Shown: positions 1 to 6,697 of the stretch, piece by piece | Layout of the letters: the number at the start of each line of letters is the position of its first letter | Position numbering within the stretch: position 1 is the first letter of the stretch | From: Candidatus Cloacimonadota bacterium | Lineage (GTDB): Bacteria; Cloacimonadota; Cloacimonadia; Cloacimonadales; Cloacimonadaceae | Length of the DNA stretch: 11,865 nucleotides | NCBI GenBank assembly: GCA_017995495.1 | Contig: JAGOIS010000030.1 | Span: 1 to 11,865 of the forward strand | Direction of reading: 5' to 3' | Notes under the pieces: model-generated | Database searches by the model: none | What the model was told of the DNA's origin: nothing | Seen by the model: only the letters and a program-made list of their open reading frames with translations | Position numbers and translations under genes: made by a program

Positions 1-118
1 GGCAGGCTACACCTCGGTCCAGGATATATTCACCGCATCGGTTGACGAACTTTGCAACCTGGAAGGCGTGGGACAAAAAACCGCCGAACGGCTCAAGGAA
101 GCAGCCAAGTATTTCTGA
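1..118 (+). CDS. nusA: Transcription termination/antitermination protein NusA, C-terminal end (partial)
   Basis: Only the last 38 codons are in the window, and the first base is the end of a split codon. The fragment carries a helix-hairpin-helix motif (LEGVGQKTAERL), the type of domain found at the C-terminus of NusA in many bacteria. NusA binds RNA polymerase and nascent RNA to control pausing, termination and antitermination. The identity rests mainly on context: the next genes are ylxR, an L7Ae-family gene and infB, which follow nusA in a very widely conserved order. The stop (116-118) shares one base with the ylxR start, so the two are probably co-translated. The fragment alone could belong to another HhH protein, but with this synteny nusA is the clear choice. 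Confidence 0.88.
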   Translation, partial: AGYTSVQDIFTASVDELCNLEGVGQKTAERLKEAAKYF

Positions 119-387
119 TGCCAAACAAGCATAGCAAAGCCCTGCACACACCTCAGCGGACCTGCGTGGTCTGCCGGACCCCCAAAGCGGTCGGGGAGCT
201 GATCAGCTTTTTCGTGCTGCCCCAGGGGATCGTGTTCGATCCGCAGCGCAGGGTACAACGGCGCAGAAACTACGTTTGCCATGCCCCGGACTGCCTCCGG
301 GGGTTGGACAAGTGGAAACGCAACCACATGAAACGCAGATTCGCCCAGGCTTCCAAGCCTATATTCAGTCCGACGGGGACATCATGA
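118..387 (+). CDS. ylxR: YlxR-family (DUF448) RNA-binding protein
   Basis: This is an 89-residue basic protein of the YlxR/DUF448 family, a small RNA-binding fold encoded between nusA and infB in many bacteria. The Bacillus member has been reported to modulate RNase P (name RnpM). Family signatures seen are RTCVVCR (residues 14-20) and NYVCHAPDC (51-59), so there are four cysteines at 16, 19, 54 and 59 in a C-x2-C plus C-x4-C arrangement. A lysine/arginine-rich helix follows (about 60-80). The usual Gly-Arg-Gly before the Tyr-x-Cys is replaced here by a run of arginines (48-50). I chose the ATG at 118 because it overlaps the nusA stop as TGATG. The frame is open back to 52, but that would lie inside nusA. 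A purine-rich AAGGAAG (97-103) lies rather far upstream. The stop overlaps the next start as ATGA. Confidence 0.88.
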   Translation: MPNKHSKALHTPQRTCVVCRTPKAVGELISFFVLPQGIVFDPQRRVQRRRNYVCHAPDCLRGLDKWKRNHMKRRFAQASKPIFSPTGTS

Positions 388-752
388 CCCAAAGTGGAGA
401 TGTGTTGACGCGCAAGATCATCAATCTGATGCAGTTCGCCCGCAAGGCTGGCAAGATAACAGCCGGGGCGGATGCCTGCATCCGGGAGCTTCATTCCCAT
501 GGCCTCAGGCTGATCATCATCGCGGCGGACACCTCTGAACGCTCAGTGGCCCGGATCAACGCGGCTCTCCTGGAACAGGGGATCCACGCAAACATCTTGC
601 GCCTGAGCACACAACAGGAGCTCAGCGCGGCCCTTGGCCTGCCCCTGACAGGCATATTTGGGGTAACTGACAAACAATTTGCCACCCGGATGCTGGAGTA
701 TAATGCCGGCATCGCCAAAGTGGAGGAAGACAGTGCAAATACGAGTACATGA
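384..752 (+). CDS. ylxQ: L7Ae/L30e-family RNA-binding protein (YlxQ-like)
   Basis: This is a 122-residue protein resembling the L7Ae/L30e/S12e/Gadd45 family, whose members bind kink-turn RNA. The family pattern is visible in the N-terminal helix (INLMQFARKAGKITAG), followed by a Rossmann-like strand (LRLIIIAADTSE) and a late FGVTD strand. The nusA-ylxR-[this]-infB position matches Bacillus YlxQ, whose role is not settled; ribosome or RNA binding is an inference from the family. The start at 384 is chosen because it overlaps the ylxR stop as ATGA and gives the family's expected N-terminus. It has a GGGGAC sequence just upstream (375-380). The frame is open to an ATG at 276, which would overlap ylxR by more than 100 bases and add an unrelated peptide. 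The 3' end overlaps infB by 20 bases. Confidence 0.85.
   Translation: MTQSGDVLTRKIINLMQFARKAGKITAGADACIRELHSHGLRLIIIAADTSERSVARINAALLEQGIHANILRLSTQQELSAALGLPLTGIFGVTDKQFATRMLEYNAGIAKVEEDSANTST
722..727 (+). promoter_or_regulatory. Shine-Dalgarno site deciding the GTG start of infB
   Basis: GGAGGA lies five bases before the GTG at 733, inside the 3' end of the L7Ae-family gene. It is the strongest ribosome binding site in the window. It supports the GTG start over the in-frame ATG at 679, which would add 18 residues (MPPGCW...) not seen at IF-2 N-termini and lacks a comparable site. Confidence 0.8.
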
Positions 753-3345
753 ACTTGCCAAGGAACTGAAGATCAGCACAATGGCGCTTAAGAAGCACCT
801 GACGGACTTGAACGTGATCGTTAAAAGCCACATGAGCCTGATCGAAGAGGAAGTGGCGGACCTGATCCGCAAGAAATACAATGAGCAGATGGACGCGGAA
901 AAGAAAGCGGAAAAAGACCGAAAGCGCCTGGTGGAAATGCGGCAGGCAGCCAAAACGGCCAAGGCCGAACCGCAGGAAGCTCCGCCGGCAGAGGAAACCG
1001 CGCCGGTAGAGGAAGCTCCGGCCAAGCCAGTCAAAGAGAAGAAAACCCGCAAAAATGCTGAGCCAGAGCCTGAACCCGAGCCAGAGGCCCCGGTGGAAAC
1101 CGAACCCGTGATCACCACTCCGGAAAAATACGTTCCGCCCAAAAAAGAGTCACCCAAGCACCGGGTGATAGTTCCCTACACCCAGGCAACGCCTGTGCAA
1201 CCCCGGGGCAAGGATGGCAGGCCCAAACCCTACATTGATAGTAGAGAGGACAGGGGCGCTCAGCGGGCCAAGCCGGAACCCCGCAAACGCACTGACGACC
1301 ACCGCAAGGCCCCGGGTACCGCAGCTCAGGTATCGCCTGTGGTGCCGGTGATCCCCGGTAAAGAAGCCGAAAGCAAGAAATTTGGCAAAGCCAAGGTGAG
1401 CCATGAGGATCTGGGAGATAAGAGCCGCCACAAAAAAGCCATCATCGGCACTTCCAAAAAGGGCAAACAAAATGAAGTTCCGCTTGTAGAAGCCGACGAA
1501 GCCGAGATCTCCCGCAACATCAAAAAAGTATTGCAAAGGACCTCCAAGAAGAAAAAATACCACCGCGAAGCGCAGCACGTGGATGACCTCGGAGACGGCG
1601 TAGCCGTTATCCGTGAATACACCTCCGTGAGCGAATTGGCCAAGATCCTGAACGTTTCGGCGGCGGAGATCATCTCAAAGTTTTTCACCATGGGCCAGTT
1701 GGTGACCATCAACCAGAGGCTGGACCGGGATTCCCTGGAAATGATCTGCGATGAGTTCAACGTGGAATTCCGTTTCGAAGAGGAATTCGGCACCGAGATC
1801 CTGGACCGCGAAAAAGAACAGTACGGCGACGTGGAGGAAATGCCAAGAGCGCCGGTGGTGACCATCATGGGCCACGTGGACCACGGCAAGACCTCGATCC
1901 TGGATTACATCCGCAACACGAACATCGTGGCGGGGGAATCCGGAGGCATCACCCAGCATATTGGGGCTTACCAGATCGAAGTGAATAAAAACAAGATCAC
2001 TTTCCTGGATACGCCAGGCCATGAGGCTTTCACCGCCATGCGGGCGCGCGGCGCCAACGTTACGGACATCGCCATCATCGTGGTGGCGGCCAATGAGGGC
2101 ATGAAACCTCAGACCCGCGAAGCGATCGACCACGCCAAGGCCGCTGGCGTACACCTGATCATTGCCATCAACAAGATCGACCTTCCGGACGCCAATGTGG
2201 ACCGGGTGGTGGCGCAGCTTCTGGATTACGGAGTGCTGCTGGAACAGTATGGGGGTGAGGTGCCCTGGTGCGCCACCTCGGTGGTGACAGGCGAAGGCGT
2301 GCTCAACTTGATCGAAATGGTGTTGCTGACAGCTGAGATGCTGGAACTCAAGGCCCGCCAGGAAGTGCCGGGCATGGCAGTGGTGATCGAATCCGCCAAG
2401 GACACCCGGATGGGTTCCGTGGCCACGATCCTGATGCAAGAAGGCACCCTGGGCAAGGGCGACATCATCGTCTGCGGGGCCACCCACGGCCGGATCCGCA
2501 AGATCGAGAACGAACGCGGCCAGGATGTGAAGACCCTCTATCCCTCGGATGTGGGAAGGATCTACGGCCTCAACGACACCCCGAAGGCCGGCGACGTCCT
2601 CAATGAGGTGGACAGCGAAAAGACCGCGCGCAACATCAGCACTGAGCGCAACCAGATCCGCCTGGAGCGCGAGAAGTTCCAAAACAAATCCTCGCTGCAA
2701 AACATTTTTGCCCGCATCAAGGAAGAACAGCTCAACGAGCTCAATATCATCATCAAGACGGATACCGACGGCTCCGCAGAGGCACTGGCTGATTCCTTCG
2801 AAAAGATCATCAGCGACGAAGTGTACGTAAATATCATCCACAAGAGCGTTGGCGGCATCAACGAAGCTGATGTGAGCCTGGCTTCGGCCTCCAACGCGGT
2901 GATCATCGGATTCCACGTGCGGGCCAGCCAGCAGGCACGCAAACTCGCTGAGGATGAAGGCGTGGAGATCAAGCTCTATCAGGTGATCTATGATGCCATC
3001 GACGACGTTCGGGCATCGCTTCAAGGCATGCTCAAGCCTGAGATAGAGGAACAGGTGATCGGAGCGGCTACCATCCGCCAGGTCTTCAAGATCAAGAAAG
3101 TGGGCACCATCGCCGGCTGCCAGGTGGACCGCGGCGTGATCAAGCGCGGCTGCAAAGTGCGCCTGTATCGCAATGACGTGCTGGTGACAGAAGACAACCT
3201 CTCCTCGTTGAAGCATTACGCGGACGACGTGGGCGAAGTGCGGGCGGGCTCGGAATGCGGCCTGTCGCTGGCCAACTACTCCGACATCAAGGAAGGAGAC
3301 GTGTTGGAGTGCTTTGTGCTTGAGGAAGTGGCCAAGAAACTCTGA
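733..3345 (+). CDS. infB: Translation initiation factor IF-2
   Basis: This 870-residue GTPase delivers initiator fMet-tRNA to the 30S subunit and promotes 50S joining. Domains in order are: an N-terminal IF2_N helical module (about 1-50, starting [12 protein letters not shown]); a charged Pro/Glu/Lys linker (about 50-290) with an EP-repeat at 110-118 and a basic stretch near 270-285; a second IF2_N module (about 297-350); and the G domain with G1 GHVDHGKT (380-387), switch [12 protein letters not shown]3 DTPGH (426-430) and G4 NKID (480-483). Domain II, domain III and the C-terminal fMet-binding barrel follow, the last with the usual G-x-E-C-G signature near the end. Length is close to E. coli IF-2 (890). 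The start is GTG at 733, with GGAGGA five bases upstream and the expected IF2_N sequence directly after it. The G5 loop reads SVVTGEG (516-522) instead of the usual SAK-x-G-x-G. The stop overlaps rbfA as TGATG. Confidence 0.98.
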   Translation: MQIRVHELAKELKISTMALKKHLTDLNVIVKSHMSLIEEEVADLIRKKYNEQMDAEKKAEKDRKRLVEMRQAAKTAKAEPQEAPPAEETAPVEEAPAKPVKEKKTRKNAEPEPEPEPEAPVETEPVITTPEKYVPPKKESPKHRVIVPYTQATPVQPRGKDGRPKPYIDSREDRGAQRAKPEPRKRTDDHRKAPGTAAQVSPVVPVIPGKEAESKKFGKAKVSHEDLGDKSRHKKAIIGTSKKGKQNEVPLVEADEAEISRNIKKVLQRTSKKKKYHREAQHVDDLGDGVAVIREYTSVSELAKILNVSAAEIISKFFTMGQLVTINQRLDRDSLEMICDEFNVEFRFEEEFGTEILDREKEQYGDVEEMPRAPVVTIMGHVDHGKTSILDYIRNTNIVAGESGGITQHIGAYQIEVNKNKITFLDTPGHEAFTAMRARGANVTDIAIIVVAANEGMKPQTREAIDHAKAAGVHLIIAINKIDLPDANVDRVVAQLLDYGVLLEQYGGEVPWCATSVVTGEGVLNLIEMVLLTAEMLELKARQEVPGMAVVIESAKDTRMGSVATILMQEGTLGKGDIIVCGATHGRIRKIENERGQDVKTLYPSDVGRIYGLNDTPKAGDVLNEVDSEKTARNISTERNQIRLEREKFQNKSSLQNIFARIKEEQLNELNIIIKTDTDGSAEALADSFEKIISDEVYVNIIHKSVGGINEADVSLASASNAVIIGFHVRASQQARKLAEDEGVEIKLYQVIYDAIDDVRASLQGMLKPEIEEQVIGAATIRQVFKIKKVGTIAGCQVDRGVIKRGCKVRLYRNDVLVTEDNLSSLKHYADDVGEVRAGSECGLSLANYSDIKEGDVLECFVLEEVAKKL

Positions 3346-3839
3346 TGAAATCGCATCGCATACCCCGCCTGCAGGAGGAGCTGAAAAAGCTCGCCAACAT
3401 TGTCATCAGCCAAAAACTGCGCGATCCGGCGTTGGATTGGGTGACTATCACTGAGGTTGTCATTTCCAAGGACCTGAGATATGCCAAGGTTTATTTTTCG
3501 CATTACAACAATCCAGCCACCCACGACACAATCAGGGAACACCTGATCAAAACGTCTGGCTTCCTAAAAAAAGAAATCGCAGGAGCACATATCATGAGAA
3601 CCATTCCCGAGCTGAGTTTCCTCTATGACGAGACCGAGGACAGGGCTGAGAAGGTAGACATACTGCTGGCCAGCCTCAAAGACAGATATGACGATGACGA
3701 AGACGACGACGACCTGGACATTGACCCGAACGATTATCTGGATGACGACGATATCTACGACATCGATGAAGATGAAGAGCTTTACAACGAGTTCATCGAA
3801 GACGAAGAAGATGAAGACGAAGAAGACGAGGACAAATAA
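3345..3839 (+). CDS. rbfA: Ribosome-binding factor A with acidic C-terminal tail
   Basis: RbfA is a KH-fold factor that binds the 30S subunit and helps mature the 5' end of 16S rRNA. The core (about residues 1-112) has the family pattern: an N-terminal RIPRLQEELKKLA helix, LRDPALDWVTITEVVISKDL, then YAKVYFSH, and late IPELSFLYDET with a DRAEKVDILL helix. The whole protein is 164 residues, against about 133 in E. coli. The excess is a 52-residue tail (113-164) in which 35 residues are Asp or Glu and only two are basic. The start at 3345 shares one base with the infB stop (TGATG), with GAGGAAG about 15 bases upstream. It sits directly after infB as in most bacteria. The core identification is firm; the role of the tail is unknown. 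Confidence 0.95.
   Translation: MKSHRIPRLQEELKKLANIVISQKLRDPALDWVTITEVVISKDLRYAKVYFSHYNNPATHDTIREHLIKTSGFLKKEIAGAHIMRTIPELSFLYDETEDRAEKVDILLASLKDRYDDDEDDDDLDIDPNDYLDDDDIYDIDEDEELYNEFIEDEEDEDEEDEDK
3681..3836 (+). other. Low-complexity GAN-rich tract encoding the RbfA acidic tail
   Basis: The stretch is dominated by GAC, GAT and GAA codons and encodes residues 113-164 of RbfA. Asp and Glu are interrupted by regularly scattered Tyr, Ile, Leu and Phe (for example DDLDIDPNDYLDDDD). The mix of synonymous codons shows that it is not a simple short-unit DNA repeat. It looks selected for charge rather than produced by recent repeat expansion. Confidence 0.85.
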
Positions 3840-3866
3840 ATCCTGAACCTGCAAAGCGCATCTGAA

Positions 3867-3890
3867 CCGGACCGGGTCTGCCTGATCCGG
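3867..3890 (+). promoter_or_regulatory. Strong stem-loop in the rbfA-nrnA gap
   Basis: CCGGACCGGG and CCTGATCCGG can pair around a TCTG loop. This gives nine pairs of ten, counting one G-U wobble, with a single C-A mismatch. It lies in the 86-base gap, the only sizeable non-coding stretch in the window. No T-run follows on either strand, so it does not look like an intrinsic terminator. A smaller CCGC/GCGG hairpin (3902-3905 with 3913-3916) follows and overlaps the purine-rich GCGGGGA before the next start. An RNA processing, stability or translation-control element is a possible reading. I see no -35/-10 promoter pair in the gap. Confidence 0.5.
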
Positions 3891-3925
3891 AAGCAATGCC
3901 ACCGCGCCGGAAGCGGGGAAACGCC

Positions 3926-4933
3926 ATGAAAGACACGCAAGAACTCAGGAACAAACTGCTGGAGGAGCTGAAGCCTGGCCGGACTGTGGGGATCATGTCC
4001 CACATCGAGCCGGATGGGGACGGTTTCGCAGCCAGCCTGGCCTTGCAGCTGTTTCTACGCGCCCGGGGCATGTTAAGCGAGATCGTTGTGGATCCAGGGA
4101 CCAATCTGGACCGCTTTGCCTTCCTGATGCAGGGGGTGATGATAAGAGACCACGCCACCGGATTGAGTTATGACCTGCTGATCGTTCTGGACTGCAACAG
4201 CTACAGCCGGATCAATGCCCGTGGCGATGTTGTCCGCGACTCAGGCCACGTGATCCTCATCGACCACCACGTGCCGGAAAACGGTGTCATTAAAACTGAT
4301 TACAGCTTTGTGGACACCACGTCTGTTTCGGTGGGAGCAATAATCTTCCGGGCACTAAAACCCGAGATAGAGGCTTTGCCAGCAGAGATCAGAAAATCCA
4401 TAGCCGAATGCATTTATATAACCATCGTTAACGACACCAACAATTTTATCAATGCCAACACAGACCCCGATGCCTTCCTCATCGCGGCCGACCTTGCCAA
4501 ACTGGGGATATCCCCCTCACTGCTCTACAAAGAGTATTTCCTCAATCACGAAGCCCTCGAAATGCGTTACATCGGGGAGGTGCTATCCACAATCGAACTG
4601 CACCTCGACAACCGCGTGCTCTTCATGTATTCCACTCTGGACATGCAGCATCGCAACAGGCTCACAGCCGACGCGATCATGAACATCACCCGCTGGGTGC
4701 AGGGTGTTCGCGACATAGACGTCGTGGCTTATCTTAGGGAGGAGGAACCGGGCAGCTACAAGCTCAGCCTGCGCTCGCCGAGGGTGGATGTGAATTCCGT
4801 GGCCGCCTCCTATGGCGGCGGAGGTCACAGAAGCGCCTCCGGAGCCAACCTGCGGGGAGATTTGTATTCTCTTAAATCGGAACTTTTGGGCAAACTGAAA
4901 ACGGCTTTGGTTTCAGTATCCGCAAATGTCTGA
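3926..4933 (+). CDS. nrnA: DHH/DHHA1 phosphoesterase, NrnA-like oligoribonuclease / pAp phosphatase
   Basis: This 335-residue protein is of the RecJ-like DHH family. NrnA members degrade 2-5 nt RNAs and often dephosphorylate 3'-phosphoadenosine 5'-phosphate in the cytoplasm, using Mn ions. The metal-binding motifs are present: SHIEPDGDG (H26, D30, D32), LDCNS (D89), the DHH triad with an extra His (113-115), and NDTNNF (D170). The C-terminal DHHA1 substrate-binding motif GGGGHRSASG lies at 297-306. Length is close to B. subtilis NrnA (313). The fourth motif normally reads T-D-T-G-x-F; here it is N-D-T-N-N-F, with the Asp retained. I chose the ATG at 3926 for the GGGGA six bases upstream. An in-frame ATG at 3896 would add a short Arg/Pro-rich peptide and cannot be fully excluded. 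It overlaps truB by 8 bases. The rbfA-DHH-truB order is common. Confidence 0.88.
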   Translation: MKDTQELRNKLLEELKPGRTVGIMSHIEPDGDGFAASLALQLFLRARGMLSEIVVDPGTNLDRFAFLMQGVMIRDHATGLSYDLLIVLDCNSYSRINARGDVVRDSGHVILIDHHVPENGVIKTDYSFVDTTSVSVGAIIFRALKPEIEALPAEIRKSIAECIYITIVNDTNNFINANTDPDAFLIAADLAKLGISPSLLYKEYFLNHEALEMRYIGEVLSTIELHLDNRVLFMYSTLDMQHRNRLTADAIMNITRWVQGVRDIDVVAYLREEEPGSYKLSLRSPRVDVNSVAASYGGGGHRSASGANLRGDLYSLKSELLGKLKTALVSVSANV

Positions 4934-5789
4934 ACAGAGCGGATTCCTGCTGATCGACAAACCAGGCGGAGCCAGTTCCTTCGATGTGGTGCGTCAACTG
5001 CGCAGGATCACCGGAACCAGGAAGATAGGTCACACTGGCACCCTCGACCCCTTTGCCACGGGCCTGCTGATCTGCGCGATCGGAAGCTACACGCGGATGT
5101 GCAAATTCCTGGAGGCCCAGGACAAGACCTATTCCGCCACCCTGCGGCTGGGAAGCCAGACCATCACTGGCGACATCGAGGGCGGGTTCATCAAACAGGG
5201 TGAACCCATACCCACAAAGATCGACCCGGAAGCCTTGCGTGAACGAGCCCTTCAGATTAGGGAACTGCTTCCGCCACAACACTCAGCCCTGAAGGTCCAA
5301 GGCCGTCCCGCCTACGTTTACGCCCGCCAGGGCAGGGAGGTGGAGCTGGACCCGAGGCCCGTCACGGTGCATGAATTTGAGGTGAGGGAATACGCTCCGC
5401 CTGATCTGAGCTACGTCTGCCGCGTATCCAAGGGCACCTACATCCGCAGCCTGAGCGAGTTTTTGGCTCAATACCTGGGAACTGTGGGACATACTGTCAG
5501 GCTCAGGCGCGAAGCCATCGGCGGGATCAGTGTGGATGAAGCTCACGCGCTGGACACGCTCGATCCAGACAATTTCCAGGCTGCCTTCCATCCTCTTCGC
5601 AAGCTGTTTAGCGGGTTTGAGTTCCTTTGCCTCTCCGGGGAAGATCTCAACGCCCTCAGAAGGGGTCAGAGCATAGCGGGGGAAGGGCCTGACAACTACA
5701 CTATCCTGCTTCTGGACTCCAACGAGAGTCTCCTGGGAGTGGCCCGGAGGGAATCGGGGACACTCGCTCCGGTCATCAATCTCGTGTGA
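4926..5789 (+). CDS. truB: tRNA pseudouridine(55) synthase TruB
   Basis: TruB converts U55 in the T-loop of tRNAs to pseudouridine. The 287-residue protein shows the family start (GFLLIDKPGGASSFDVV), the catalytic motif GHTGTLDPFATGLL with the nucleophile Asp at residue 41, and the later YVYARQGREVEL and CRVSKGTYIRSL motifs (KGTYIR family signature). A C-terminal PUA-like segment follows (about 215-287). Length is a little under E. coli TruB (314). The start ATG lies inside the last codons of the DHH gene (8-base overlap) with no clear Shine-Dalgarno site, suggesting translational coupling. The stop shares a base with the ribF start. TruB here follows rbfA and a DHH gene and precedes ribF, as in many bacteria; rpsO and pnp, which follow truB in E. 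coli, are absent. Confidence 0.97.
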   Translation: MSEQSGFLLIDKPGGASSFDVVRQLRRITGTRKIGHTGTLDPFATGLLICAIGSYTRMCKFLEAQDKTYSATLRLGSQTITGDIEGGFIKQGEPIPTKIDPEALRERALQIRELLPPQHSALKVQGRPAYVYARQGREVELDPRPVTVHEFEVREYAPPDLSYVCRVSKGTYIRSLSEFLAQYLGTVGHTVRLRREAIGGISVDEAHALDTLDPDNFQAAFHPLRKLFSGFEFLCLSGEDLNALRRGQSIAGEGPDNYTILLLDSNESLLGVARRESGTLAPVINLV

Positions 5790-6697
5790 TGGATATGCGC
5801 AGCTCAGTATTAAGCATCGGCAACTTCGACGGACTGCATCTGGGCCACCGCAAACTCCTGAGCGAACTTTGCGCCCAAGCCAGGACCATGGGACTCCCCT
5901 CAGTGGTGATCACCTTCGACAACCATCCCTCCCAGGTGCTGGAACGCAGGTTGCACCAGCAACTGTTGCTGCCTCCTGCCCAAAAGGCGAGGCTGCTCAA
6001 GGAGCTGGGGGTGGACGAGGTGGTTCTGCTCCATTTCGACGCGGAACTGGCCCGCACCTCAGCTGAGGATTTTTTACGCGAGCAAATCGTCCGCCGCCAC
6101 GCGCCCGTAGCCATTGTGATGGGCTACGACTCCCAGTTCGGCTTCCAGCGGCGCGGGAATTACGCCTTTCTGCAGGAGCACCAAGATCGCTATGGATATG
6201 AACTGCACTATGTGGAGCCGCTGCAATATCAGAACCGGGTGGTCAGCAGCACCCTGATCCGCGAAATGCTCACGCTCGGCGACCTGAGGGAGGCCAATCA
6301 ACTTTTGGGCAGCCCCTACACCCTGTTCGGGGAGGTGGTATGCGGATCCGGAATCGGCCGCGACCTGGGCTTTCCCACTGCAAATCTGCGTCTGGAGGAA
6401 TCCCGGCAAATGCTGCCTCGGACAGGAGTCTACCTCAGCAGGGTGCGGACGGGGGCGGAGATTTTTTTTGGATTGACAAATATCGGCTCCAGCCCGACTT
6501 TGAAACACAGCGGAATAACTGAGGTTGAGACCCATATTCTGGATCTTGAGAGGCAGATCTATGGAAGCTCTCTGTGCGTGGAACTGCTTGAATACTTCAG
6601 GGAGGAAAAGATGTTCGCCGGAATAAACGCCCTGCGCGAAGCCATGCAATCGGACCTGGCCCGGGCCCGTGACCTGATCGGGAAGGGGATCCGGTGA
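5789..6697 (+). CDS. ribF: Bifunctional riboflavin kinase / FAD synthetase RibF
   Basis: This 302-residue cytoplasmic enzyme makes FMN from riboflavin and then FAD from FMN. The N-terminal nucleotidyltransferase domain has the adenylyl-binding motif GNFDGLHLGH (11-20) and the later SSTLIR (153-158). The C-terminal riboflavin kinase domain starts near 181 with GSGIGRDLGFPTANL (186-200, including the PTAN signature), then GLTNIGSSPT, and a VETHILDLERQIYG strand before the final helix. Length matches the family (E. coli 313). The ATG at 5789 is chosen because it overlaps the truB stop as TGATG; a GTG at 5786 immediately before it is possible and would add one residue. There is a run of eight T within the kinase domain (6462-6469) with the frame intact. 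The stop overlaps the next GTG start as GTGA. Confidence 0.96.
   Translation: MDMRSSVLSIGNFDGLHLGHRKLLSELCAQARTMGLPSVVITFDNHPSQVLERRLHQQLLLPPAQKARLLKELGVDEVVLLHFDAELARTSAEDFLREQIVRRHAPVAIVMGYDSQFGFQRRGNYAFLQEHQDRYGYELHYVEPLQYQNRVVSSTLIREMLTLGDLREANQLLGSPYTLFGEVVCGSGIGRDLGFPTANLRLEESRQMLPRTGVYLSRVRTGAEIFFGLTNIGSSPTLKHSGITEVETHILDLERQIYGSSLCVELLEYFREEKMFAGINALREAMQSDLARARDLIGKGIR

Noticed and set aside
1833..1842. Possible internal IF-2 start: GGAGG before an in-frame ATG (codon 370) just ahead of the G domain
   Set aside because: The spacing between GGAGG and ATG is only two bases, too short for efficient initiation. A short isoform is conceivable but not supported.
1675..3216. Long open frame of 513 codons on the - strand opposite infB
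   Set aside because: It lies wholly antisense to IF-2, which has complete domain matches. The translation is His/Val/Leu-rich with no recognisable motif, as expected from a codon-bias shadow.
3566..3573. Slippery heptamer A-AAA-AAA before G in rbfA, in the right frame for -1 frameshifting
   Set aside because: The -1 frame reaches a stop within about 20 codons, inside the KH core. There is no obvious stimulatory stem-loop, and the zero frame gives normal RbfA.
3867..3890. Stem-loop read as an intrinsic terminator
   Set aside because: No T-run follows it on either strand. Genes on both sides belong to a conserved operon order, so termination here is unlikely.
6462..6469. Run of eight T in ribF as a possible slippage or sequencing-error site
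   Set aside because: The reading frame is intact and the conserved kinase motifs GLTNIG and VETHILD follow directly, so nothing indicates frameshift or programmed slippage.
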